The position numbers and the translations under genes are program-made. A stretch of 64,000 nt of DNA from Nitrospira sp. Its GTDB lineage: Bacteria; Nitrospirota; Nitrospiria; Nitrospirales; UBA8639. The notes beneath the pieces were generated by a model. It ran no database searches, was not told where the DNA came from, and saw nothing but the letters and a program-made list of their open reading frames with translations. Of this stretch, positions 53,729-61,182 are shown piece after piece. Every line of letters starts with the position of its first letter. Positions within the stretch are counted from its first letter, which is position 1. The DNA lies in contig CP058931.1 of the NCBI GenBank assembly GCA_024760505.1, positions 1,808,001 through 1,872,000 of the forward strand, in the 5' to 3' direction.

Positions 53729-56700
53729 TCAGGGAACCTCGGATGTATGAATAGTCTCAAATAGCGCGCGAGACTGAGAGAGCGGTTCCCATTTCAGGAT
53801 GGTCAGCGAGTCATCGACATAGACAGGATGGCGCATGCCATTGAGCACACAGGTTACACCGGGAATACTGGCAACCGCCCAGAGGGCTTTACGGGCAAAG
53901 GGTTCTTTCCGTTTGGATTCTGGTATAAGGGGGTCAATGACCTTACGAATTTCAGAGAGTTTCTTTGCACTTTTTTGTGCGGCCTCCATGCGCATGACCT
54001 TGAGGAGGGAGACGAGTTCAGGGACATAGCGATCGCGCCACGATTCCCATATTTGCTCCTCTTCCTGTTTGCCGGCGAAATGTCGGGTGAGCAGTTGGAA
54101 GACCTGATTGGCATGTGGGGCAATCGTTTGTGTTTCAATTTGATCCCAGTGCTCGAGATTTTGGATAGACGGACGAATCCGCTTCAGTTCTTCGGCCCAG
54201 TTGAAATAGTCAAGCGGAGCGGATCCTTTTTCGGGTGTGGGGACCTGGGGTGCTAACACCTGCTTGTAGTCGTGCTCCAGCGCGGCGACTTTTGGTTGTT
54301 GGGCATCAAAGTTTGTATTGGAAATTTCCACCTGAGGGTCTGCGAGGCGGATCATGCCTCCGCCTTTTCCAGGAATGGCATTCAGGGGCCGGTTTACCAA
54401 AACAGCAATGTTGGCTTTCTGGGCGAATGCCAAGGCCGTTTGTGCCTGTTCGGGGCCGGTATTGGGCGTGAACAGAGCTCCCGATTCAAACACATTCATC
54501 GGGAGTTGCAGGATTCGAAAATGATGGTGCGGAATGCCGGCATGTTTTGCGGCAGCTTCAGCGGCCCTGAGCATGCGAGATAGTGAGGTGGCTTCGGGAT
54601 TATCGGGTTTGGCCGTGCAGGTATTGGAGGAGACTCCATAGTATTGCAACCGGCCGGCGGCGATTTGTGTCTCCAGATAAGAAAAAGCCTGTTCCAGGCG
54701 GCGATAAAACTCTTGCCGGAGATCTTCAAGTCTGAGGGGATCAATCGACAAGTTCCTGTTCTTGGCATCGGACAGAAAATATTCTGGATTATGCAGGAGG
54801 CAGATATCCAGGGTTTCCAGTCCCAGGCGGTCAAGGGACAGAATGAGTTGTTCTTCTAGAAACGAAGGATGGAGGCAATGCCAGATGCCTTCGCCATATT
54901 TGACCATCTCGGGAAACGGTTTGCCGGCTTGTTCCCTGGTCTCAGCGCGCGTAAGATTATTGCCCTGCACATAGCCGATTTTTGAAACCACGATGACTTC
55001 ATCGCGAGAGACAACCTCTTTAGCGATGAGATCCTTGAGCACGACACCCACCAAGCGTTCGCTCCCACCGTCGGCATAATTGGTGGACGTATCGATAAGG
55101 TTGCACCCGCTTTGTAAAGACTTTTCAAGGGCCCTGCGGTGGTCTTCCACTCCAAGGTTGATCCGGTAACCACCAAAGCCTATGCGAGAAGTGGTCAATC
55201 CGGTTGAACCCAAAGACGTATATCCATGGGAGGAAGGGGGCGAATCCTGAGGGCTGGCCAGGATTCTGGCCACGTACTGCCCCGTCCCTTGAGGAGTGGC
55301 ATGTCCGGAAAGCCCCTGGCTGGTCAGTGCTTGCACGGGTGGGTCAGGTGAGGTGATGGTTCCCTGAGGATAAGTCAATACGTCAATGGCCTCTTGAGGA
55401 TCGGTAATCGGAGCCTGGCAGGCAAAGTTCTTACAGACATAGAGCGCGGCTTGCCCATCGACCAGGGTTTTTCCAGTTAACAGGGGATGAGGGGTTTCAG
55501 TCTCCAGCTCTTGCCGATAGGCCAAAATGCGATACGGTACGAAACACGCATTGACCGCCGTGCGGAGTTGGCTATATCCCTTGTCTGTGGGAAATCCCAC
55601 GAGAGCCAATTCCACCGGGCCTCGTAATAAAAGATCGACGACCATGAGACTTTTGGGAAACCCTCGTGGCACCTGACCGATTTGTTGTCCATAGGCACGA
55701 ATAGCATTGGTCGCGGCTTTCCGAAAGTCTTCGCGATCCCGGTGAAATGATAAGCGGGCTAACGCCGATGCGGCCACCGCATTTCCACTGGGAGTTGCAC
55801 CATCGGCGCCTTCCCGCCCCCGGATAATTAAGGTCTCATGATCGGCGGCTGTGGTAAAGAATCCTCCATGGTCTCGATCTTCAAAGTCTTCAAGGAGGCG
55901 TTCTGCTAATGAGACCCCTTCATGGAGATACCGTACATACCCCGTGGCTTCATAGACATCGATCATCGCCTCGGCCGCATAGGCATAATCTTCCAAGCAG
56001 GCATTGAGATGAGCATGCCCTGCCCGATAGGTGCGCCAGAGCCGGCTTTCCGGCCGTGAAAGCGTGGTCAGAAGGAAATCGGCAGCCCGGATGGCACCAT
56101 CCAGATAGGGTTGGTGGTTGAATACTCGACCGGCTTCGGCCATCGTGCCGATCATCATGCCATTCCAGGCGGTGATGATTTTGTCATCGAGTCCCGGTGG
56201 TACACGTTTCAGACGAGCCTGATACACGGTGGATTTTGTACGCATGATGGTCTCACGTAAGTCTTCAGGGGAACAGCCTAATTCCTTCGCTACGGTTTCG
56301 AGTGATTTTTTTGTGCGTGGGATGTTGGTGTGTTCCCAATTGCCTTCATCCGTGATGTCGTAATACGCGCAGAAGCGAATGGCGTCTTGTTTGTTTGGCA
56401 GAATTTCACGTATCTGTTCCGGCGTCCACACGAAAAACTTGCCTTCTACTCCTTCGCTGTCCGCATCAGTGGCTGAATAAAAACCACCTTCCGGTGCAGT
56501 CATTTCTCGCAAAATGTAATCTAAGGTCTCTGTGGCGACCTGGCGGTATCGATTCTCACCTGTGACTTGAAACGCTTCAACGTATGTCCGGGCAAGGAGT
56601 GCGTTGTCATACAGCATTTTTTCAAAGTGCGGGGCTAACCATTCGTCATCGGTGGAATAGCGAGCAAATCCTCCACCAATATGATCATACAGTCCGCCTT

Positions 56701-57439
56701 CGGCCATCCCATCCAGGGTTTTGGTGACCATGGCGAGTATTTTCTTCTCTCGACTCCAGTGATATTGGCGCAGGAGAAAGGAGAGGCCGGTGGCCGGTGG
56801 AAATTTGGGTGCACGTCCAAATCCCCCGTAACGTGCGTCGAAATCACGGGTATATTGCTTGAGGGCATCTTCAATCTCGGCTGCACCAACGGCAAGGGGA
56901 GATGCGGGTTGCAGGGCGTTTCGCAGGCGTGCCGTGAATCGACTGGCTTGTTGGGTGATGTTGGATTGATCTTTCTTCCACCCCTCCCCAATGTTTGTCA
57001 GGATTGATCCGAATCCCGGACGACCATAGCGGTCGGTGGGAGGGAAATAGGTTCCCGCAAAAATGGGTTCCTGATCAGGGGTGAGAAATACGGTCATGGG
57101 CCATCCACCGTGTCCCTGGTTCATGGCAGTCGTGGCCTGCATATATATTTCATCCAAATCCGGACGTTCTTCCCTGTCCACTTTAATATTCACAAAGTAC
57201 CGGTTCATCAGATCCGCGATGGCCTGATTTTCAAAGGATTCCCGCTCCATTACGTGGCACCAATGGCAGGCTGAATAGCCTATGGAGAGCAGGATAGGCT
57301 TATTTTCTTGTTTTGCCAGATTTAGCGCCTCTTCTCCCCAGGGGAACCAATCTACCGGGTTGTAGGCATGTTGGAGGAGATAAGGGCTGGTTTCGTGACT
57401 CAGCCGATTGGGTTTGCGCTCTGTTGTGGATTCAGACAT
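53729..57439 (-). CDS. DUF255/thioredoxin-like (YyaL/SSP411) protein fused to an aldo/keto reductase
   Basis: A 1236-residue fusion. The N-terminal thioredoxin-like domain (about 8-165) has the CHWC redox motif (58-61) and SHETSPYLLQHAYNPVDW. It continues into a (alpha/alpha)6 barrel-like domain to about 690, as in stand-alone YyaL proteins. From about 740 to the end an aldo/keto reductase follows, with the tetrad D/Y in IDTSTNYADGGSE, K in VVSKIGYV and H in LLHNPEYFL. The AKR part is longer than usual owing to inserts. No stop or frameshift separates the parts. It is downstream of cytochrome c. Confidence 0.88.
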   Translation of the reverse strand: MSESTTERKPNRLSHETSPYLLQHAYNPVDWFPWGEEALNLAKQENKPILLSIGYSACHWCHVMERESFENQAIADLMNRYFVNIKVDREERPDLDEIYMQATTAMNQGHGGWPMTVFLTPDQEPIFAGTYFPPTDRYGRPGFGSILTNIGEGWKKDQSNITQQASRFTARLRNALQPASPLAVGAAEIEDALKQYTRDFDARYGGFGRAPKFPPATGLSFLLRQYHWSREKKILAMVTKTLDGMAEGGLYDHIGGGFARYSTDDEWLAPHFEKMLYDNALLARTYVEAFQVTGENRYRQVATETLDYILREMTAPEGGFYSATDADSEGVEGKFFVWTPEQIREILPNKQDAIRFCAYYDITDEGNWEHTNIPRTKKSLETVAKELGCSPEDLRETIMRTKSTVYQARLKRVPPGLDDKIITAWNGMMIGTMAEAGRVFNHQPYLDGAIRAADFLLTTLSRPESRLWRTYRAGHAHLNACLEDYAYAAEAMIDVYEATGYVRYLHEGVSLAERLLEDFEDRDHGGFFTTAADHETLIIRGREGADGATPSGNAVAASALARLSFHRDREDFRKAATNAIRAYGQQIGQVPRGFPKSLMVVDLLLRGPVELALVGFPTDKGYSQLRTAVNACFVPYRILAYRQELETETPHPLLTGKTLVDGQAALYVCKNFACQAPITDPQEAIDVLTYPQGTITSPDPPVQALTSQGLSGHATPQGTGQYVARILASPQDSPPSSHGYTSLGSTGLTTSRIGFGGYRINLGVEDHRRALEKSLQSGCNLIDTSTNYADGGSERLVGVVLKDLIAKEVVSRDEVIVVSKIGYVQGNNLTRAETREQAGKPFPEMVKYGEGIWHCLHPSFLEEQLILSLDRLGLETLDICLLHNPEYFLSDAKNRNLSIDPLRLEDLRQEFYRRLEQAFSYLETQIAAGRLQYYGVSSNTCTAKPDNPEATSLSRMLRAAEAAAKHAGIPHHHFRILQLPMNVFESGALFTPNTGPEQAQTALAFAQKANIAVLVNRPLNAIPGKGGGMIRLADPQVEISNTNFDAQQPKVAALEHDYKQVLAPQVPTPEKGSAPLDYFNWAEELKRIRPSIQNLEHWDQIETQTIAPHANQVFQLLTRHFAGKQEEEQIWESWRDRYVPELVSLLKVMRMEAAQKSAKKLSEIRKVIDPLIPESKRKEPFARKALWAVASIPGVTCVLNGMRHPVYVDDSLTILKWEPLSQSRALFETIHTSEVP

Positions 57440-57522
57440 AAAGGCTTTTCACTCAATTTTATGCAGGATAATAATAGAGGCGGTGTACTCTGGAATAAGT
57501 AATACGTTAGGAAAAAGAAATA

Positions 57523-58029
57523 TTATGGTTGTTGCTCTCCGAGGCTTCGTTCATACAGTAACACCTTCCATCCATCTTCCTCCGAAATGAAACCCTTGGG
57601 CTGGACAACTGGAAGCATTCCTGTTCCAGGGACCCGGCCTGTCTGTCCCATGCTTCCGTTTTTGAGGACCCACATCATTTCACCCGGTGTTCGATAGGTG
57701 TTAAACTTCGGGTTGGTGAAATTTCTCGGTTGAATGGGAAGGTTTTTTGCGGCCGGGCCGTTTCCTTTTCCTTCGGCCCCATGACAACTAATACAGCCTC
57801 CACGTCCCAAAAAGATTTCTTTTCCTTCGGCAAGGATTTCCGAAGTGGGCTCAATGGGAGGTTTCGCCGATTTGGCTTTGGCTATCTCATTCGAGGGGAC
57901 CCTGGAGATTTTGATATTGAATTCACCACCTGCGCTGCCATAGCCGGCAGGGTTGACTGACCAGGCTGTTGGCGTAAGGATGATGGAGAGAATAAGGCTA
58001 CTTCCCAAAATTAGCAGGTAGTGATTCAT
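57523..58029 (-). CDS. Periplasmic monoheme cytochrome c
   Basis: A 168-residue exported class I cytochrome c. The ATG at 58029 has AAGGAGGG upstream; the in-frame start at 58044 overlaps that site. A signal peptide (about 1-24, AWS/VNP) precedes a spacer, then the haem site C79-I-S-C82-H83 in RGGCISCHGAEGKGNGP and axial-Met candidates M127 and M138. It resembles alternative complex III or oxidase-linked small cytochromes. It is 83 bases before the DUF255-AKR fusion, so probably one transcript; an electron donor role is inferred only. Confidence 0.88.
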   Translation of the reverse strand: MNHYLLILGSSLILSIILTPTAWSVNPAGYGSAGGEFNIKISRVPSNEIAKAKSAKPPIEPTSEILAEGKEIFLGRGGCISCHGAEGKGNGPAAKNLPIQPRNFTNPKFNTYRTPGEMMWVLKNGSMGQTGRVPGTGMLPVVQPKGFISEEDGWKVLLYERSLGEQQP

Positions 58030-58287
58030 GAAACCCTCCTTCAATAAGATTGGGGAAAGGCTGAAAAAAAGTTAAATATTTGAGAGATAACTCGAGTTCC
58101 TTTTATCTTAAGATCTTCGAGGGTTCACAAAGTTTATCAGGATACCAATCATAAAGTTGGGGGGCAATCTCAGCTATTTCTTAACTATTTTCAATTGGGG
58201 GCCTTCCTTTCAAGTCATAACAAACATCCTTGCATGGTGGCCAGTTGTGGTACAATCGGCCCCAAATTTTCCTTGAGCATTGGCATT

Positions 58288-58908
58288 ATGGCGTTAAATG
58301 AGAACAATCGACGGAAATTTGTGGCTGGCATGAGCCGGCGGATTGCTAAGCTTCGCGATCAATCTGAGCAAAGCTTGGACTTTGCTATTGAAACGATGTT
58401 TCAAGAGCGGACAGAGGCCTATTTGCATGTTGAGCAGGGGTTGATCGAGGTTGATCGGATGTTGGGGCTGGTTGAGGGGGAGTTGGAGGATATTACCGAG
58501 TTGACTACCGCCCAGCGCTTGGAATCGCGTTTAGAATTTATTGAGGACCGGTTTGAAGAGTTTGAAAGTGAGATCAGGCAGCGTCCTCGCCGTCGAAGGC
58601 ACAAGATTAATCTCTTTAATTTTTTCAAGGCTGCCGGCGGCGGCGGAGGGGAGGGAGAGCCCACTTCTGTTCGTGGGGAAATTCGTTCGTCTGTCCAAGC
58701 CTATGAAGTGCTTGGTGTTGAATTTGGAAGTCCTTTGCCAGTGGTGACTCGAGCCTTTCGAGAGCGGGCGAAGAAGATACATCCTGATATTCGGCAAGGT
58801 GACCGCAGTTCCGAGCCGGAACTGCGGCGTATAATCGAAGCCTATCAATTTCTCAAAACCGACTATTTCGGCAGTACGGCCTCAGATTCTATCCAGCGGC
58901 CATTTTGA
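58288..58908 (+). CDS. J-domain protein with N-terminal helical region
   Basis: A 206-residue protein starting at ATG 58288 (frame open from 58195, where residues are not protein-like). Residues 1-110 are helical and charged (MSRRIAKLRDQ, VEGELEDITE), then a basic linker and a Gly-rich stretch. A C-terminal J domain follows (about 130-195) with the HPD motif in KKIHPDIRQG and AYEVLGV. The reversed order, with J domain last, is unlike DnaJ. It likely recruits DnaK to a partner bound by the N-terminal part. Which partner is unknown. Confidence 0.8.
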   Translation: MALNENNRRKFVAGMSRRIAKLRDQSEQSLDFAIETMFQERTEAYLHVEQGLIEVDRMLGLVEGELEDITELTTAQRLESRLEFIEDRFEEFESEIRQRPRRRRHKINLFNFFKAAGGGGGEGEPTSVRGEIRSSVQAYEVLGVEFGSPLPVVTRAFRERAKKIHPDIRQGDRSSEPELRRIIEAYQFLKTDYFGSTASDSIQRPF

Positions 58909-58944
58909 CTAGTGGCCTGCCTCTATTCTCACACGAGGATTTTG

Positions 58945-59295
58945 TTAAAGAATTTTGGTGACGGTTTCCGGAGGGCGGGCGAGGATTACTTGATCCCCTT
59001 TTTGGACCAGAGGACGCTGTATGAGATCCGGGTGTTTAATGAGGATGTCTAATAATTCATCCTCGGTGAATTCTGAGTCTTGTAAGTTCAGCTTTTTGTA
59101 GATCTCTTCCTTTTTACGGATAATGTCTGAGGATTTAATTCCCGCTTTTTTGAGTAGCCCTTTGAGCGTGGATTTGGAAAATGTTTTTTCGTAATAGTTA
59201 ATGGTCGTAAAGGGTTGTCCGCTTTCTTCCACTAATTTGATGACCTGTCGGCAGGTGGAGCACGTTGGTTTGTGATAAATGAGGATGTCAGCCAT
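58945..59295 (-). CDS. ArsC/Spx-family thioredoxin-fold protein
   Basis: A 116-residue protein of the ArsC/Spx fold with C12 and C15 (KPTCSTCRQ). Members are arsenate reductases using glutathione or thioredoxin, or transcription regulators (Spx) in Firmicutes. The RKKEEIYKKLNL and LIQRPLVQKGDQVILARPPE segments fit the YffB/ArsC group. Adjacent arsenic genes are absent. It converges with the J-domain gene; the ATG is preceded by GGAGG. Confidence 0.85.
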   Translation of the reverse strand: MADILIYHKPTCSTCRQVIKLVEESGQPFTTINYYEKTFSKSTLKGLLKKAGIKSSDIIRKKEEIYKKLNLQDSEFTEDELLDILIKHPDLIQRPLVQKGDQVILARPPETVTKIL

Positions 59296-59431
59296 AAATA
59301 CGCCTCCTTTGTGATTGGTCTGTCAATTCCATCAGCCTTGACCTCCTTTTTGGGGCCATGCTACAAGCTGGTCCAGCTATTAGCGGAAGGATCAGTCTGA
59401 TGTATACATACGACAGAGGTATTTTGCCAGA

Positions 59432-59794
59432 ATGAGCGACCCAAACCCAGCTCAAGATTTTTTTTGTGCATCTGAGACCGAGCGAACCTTAAAGGATCTT
59501 CGGATTAAACGTAAAGGTCAGCCCGTGTATGTGATGGGTCATGAAGATCGGTATAAGGGCAAGGAAGGTGTATTTGAATTTTTTAACGTTCGGCTTGCAG
59601 TGGTCAAGTTTCCTGATGAAAAATCCCTAGGATTCGACCCCATTGATTTATTGTTGCCGTGCGAGATCAATGAGGACGGCGTGCCATTTTTTGAAATTCG
59701 CTATTGTGAAACCTGCGATCAAGTTTTTCCTCTCACCGCATCTGAATTTTATGCCCCTGTTGAGCGGAAAGAATGCCCCGAGTGCGCGCCATAA
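59432..59794 (+). CDS. Hypothetical protein with C-terminal zinc ribbon
   Basis: A 120-residue protein not assigned to a known family. C92/C95 and C115/C118 (YCETC and ECPEC) form a likely zinc site at the C-terminus. The middle (FEFFNVRLAVVKFPDEKSLGFDPIDLLLP) is beta-strand-like. No signal or membrane segment. It is alone between divergent arsC-like and convergent nadK genes; a ribosome-binding site is weak (AGAGG). Confidence 0.65.
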   Translation: MSDPNPAQDFFCASETERTLKDLRIKRKGQPVYVMGHEDRYKGKEGVFEFFNVRLAVVKFPDEKSLGFDPIDLLLPCEINEDGVPFFEIRYCETCDQVFPLTASEFYAPVERKECPECAP

Positions 59795-60011
59795 GTCTCT
59801 ATTGAAATTAGAGCCTCCCCTCCAGCTTGCTTGCCTAGGCATTCTCCGGTTTCTTTTTTTTGAATCCAATCCTCTTTTTTTCTTTGATAATTACGGGCAG
59901 ACCATCTTGACAAAAAAAATAAATGAAGTTTCAGATTTGCCAGGCTATGAGGCTAATGGGATAGTCAATAAAATTGATCGTGTTGGTTGTAGAAAGTCTT
60001 GAAGGCCGGAG
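59795..60011. other. Convergent intergenic region before nadK
   Basis: A 217-base AT-rich stretch with T and A runs between two gene ends. No gene supported; a weak terminator role is possible but no stem is clear. Confidence 0.4.
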
Positions 60012-60866
60012 TCACCCATCCCCCCACTTTAATTTTGTACGTAATACCTCAAAGTAGCTTCGTTCGGGAAAACGAATAAGATGCGTGCGGTGGTCTGAGG
60101 CTCGCACTTGCACAAGATCACCAGTCAGCATTTCCACTCCCACTTGTCCATCTATGGTCGCCATGGCCGGTTCTTGACTTGTCAGTTCAATGGTGATTGG
60201 CACATCACCCGGGGCAAGGAAGGGGCGGTGGGAAAAGGTGTGCGGGCAGATTGGATTGATTAGCAACACTTCCAGCCGTGGATCTAAAATCGGACCCTTC
60301 GCCGAAAGGGAGTACGCAGTCGATCCTGTCGGGGTAGCGACGATCAGCCCATCACCACGCAAGTTTGTCATAAATGCGTGATTTACCCATATTTTGGTGG
60401 CGATCATTCTCGCCAAATGTCCTTTACTGATTACCACGTCATTTAATGCCGAGTAGGTGCAGAGGATTTGGTCACCCCGTTGTAGCTGGACTTTTAACAT
60501 CAGGCGTTTATCCAGTTGCCATTCTCCTGCGAACACTTTTCCTAAGGCTGTGGGGAGATCGTCGAAGTTGATTTCAGTGAGGAAACCCAGACCTCCCATA
60601 TTGACTCCCAGGATGGGAATCCCTCGTTGCTCAACAAGCCTTGCTCCGCTTAACATCGTGCCATCGCCACCTAAGACAATGAGAAGGTCGGCTTCCTTGG
60701 CAATCTGAAGACGGGTGGGACTATCCGAGGTAGGAAATCCTTGGGTGGAATCAAGAATCACCGTTTTGTGATGGGCCACCAACCAGTCACGGAGATAAGA
60801 GGTCTCCTTCTGAATGTTGGGGGCGTTAGGTTTGGTGATGATCCCGATGGTCTGGAAGATAGACAT
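60012..60866 (-). CDS. nadK: NAD kinase
   Basis: NadK phosphorylates NAD to NADP with ATP or polyphosphate. The 284-residue protein has GGDGTMLSGAR (66-76), the Gly-rich catalytic motif, and the conserved GLGFLTEI, DGLIVATPTGSTAYSLSAKGPI and PICPHTFSHRPF signatures. It is divergent from clpC; the region between holds an open frame of 47 codons without a start (see 60871-61014). Confidence 0.95.
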   Translation of the reverse strand: MSIFQTIGIITKPNAPNIQKETSYLRDWLVAHHKTVILDSTQGFPTSDSPTRLQIAKEADLLIVLGGDGTMLSGARLVEQRGIPILGVNMGGLGFLTEINFDDLPTALGKVFAGEWQLDKRLMLKVQLQRGDQILCTYSALNDVVISKGHLARMIATKIWVNHAFMTNLRGDGLIVATPTGSTAYSLSAKGPILDPRLEVLLINPICPHTFSHRPFLAPGDVPITIELTSQEPAMATIDGQVGVEMLTGDLVQVRASDHRTHLIRFPERSYFEVLRTKLKWGDG

Positions 60867-60870
60867 GTGC

Positions 60871-61014
60871 TTAGAAAAGAATGGTGTTATCAGGCGTCAG
60901 GATGGTAGTGTCTTCATTGATCTGATAGCAAGCGAGGAGTTTTTCGGTAATGGCGTAGGCAATTTGATCCGTGTGAGAACAAGAGGCTTTTCTTAGGATA
61001 TTTTGATTGGTAGA
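60871..61014 (-). other. Open frame of 47 codons without a usable start, possible gene relic
   Basis: Translated on the minus strand this stretch reads as protein-like sequence (TDQIAYAITEKLLACYQ, NEDTTILTPDN) and ends in TAA five bases before the nadK ATG. It has no ATG, GTG or TTG. It could be chance, a decayed end of an older gene, or a peptide that starts at an ATC or ATT codon. Confidence 0.25.
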
Positions 61015-61062
61015 CTAAAATATTATTTCTGTTGCTGGGGTCTCTCATCTCCGGCTTCTGAC

Positions 61063-61092
61063 TTGACAGTTTTGAAGGATCACGGATAGACT
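61063..61092 (+). promoter_or_regulatory. Candidate promoter of clpC
   Basis: TTGACA (61063-61068) with TAGACT (61087-61092), 18-base spacer, about 90 bases before the clpC ATG. I saw no CtsR or CIRCE-type repeat, so heat regulation is not indicated. Confidence 0.5.
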
Positions 61093-61182
61093 AAAATTGT
61101 GAATTTTTATCGAATTTATTTGTGGATAATAGACGAATGTGTGAGCGAAAAGTTTCGCGAATAATCGGCTAGAGGAGGTCCA

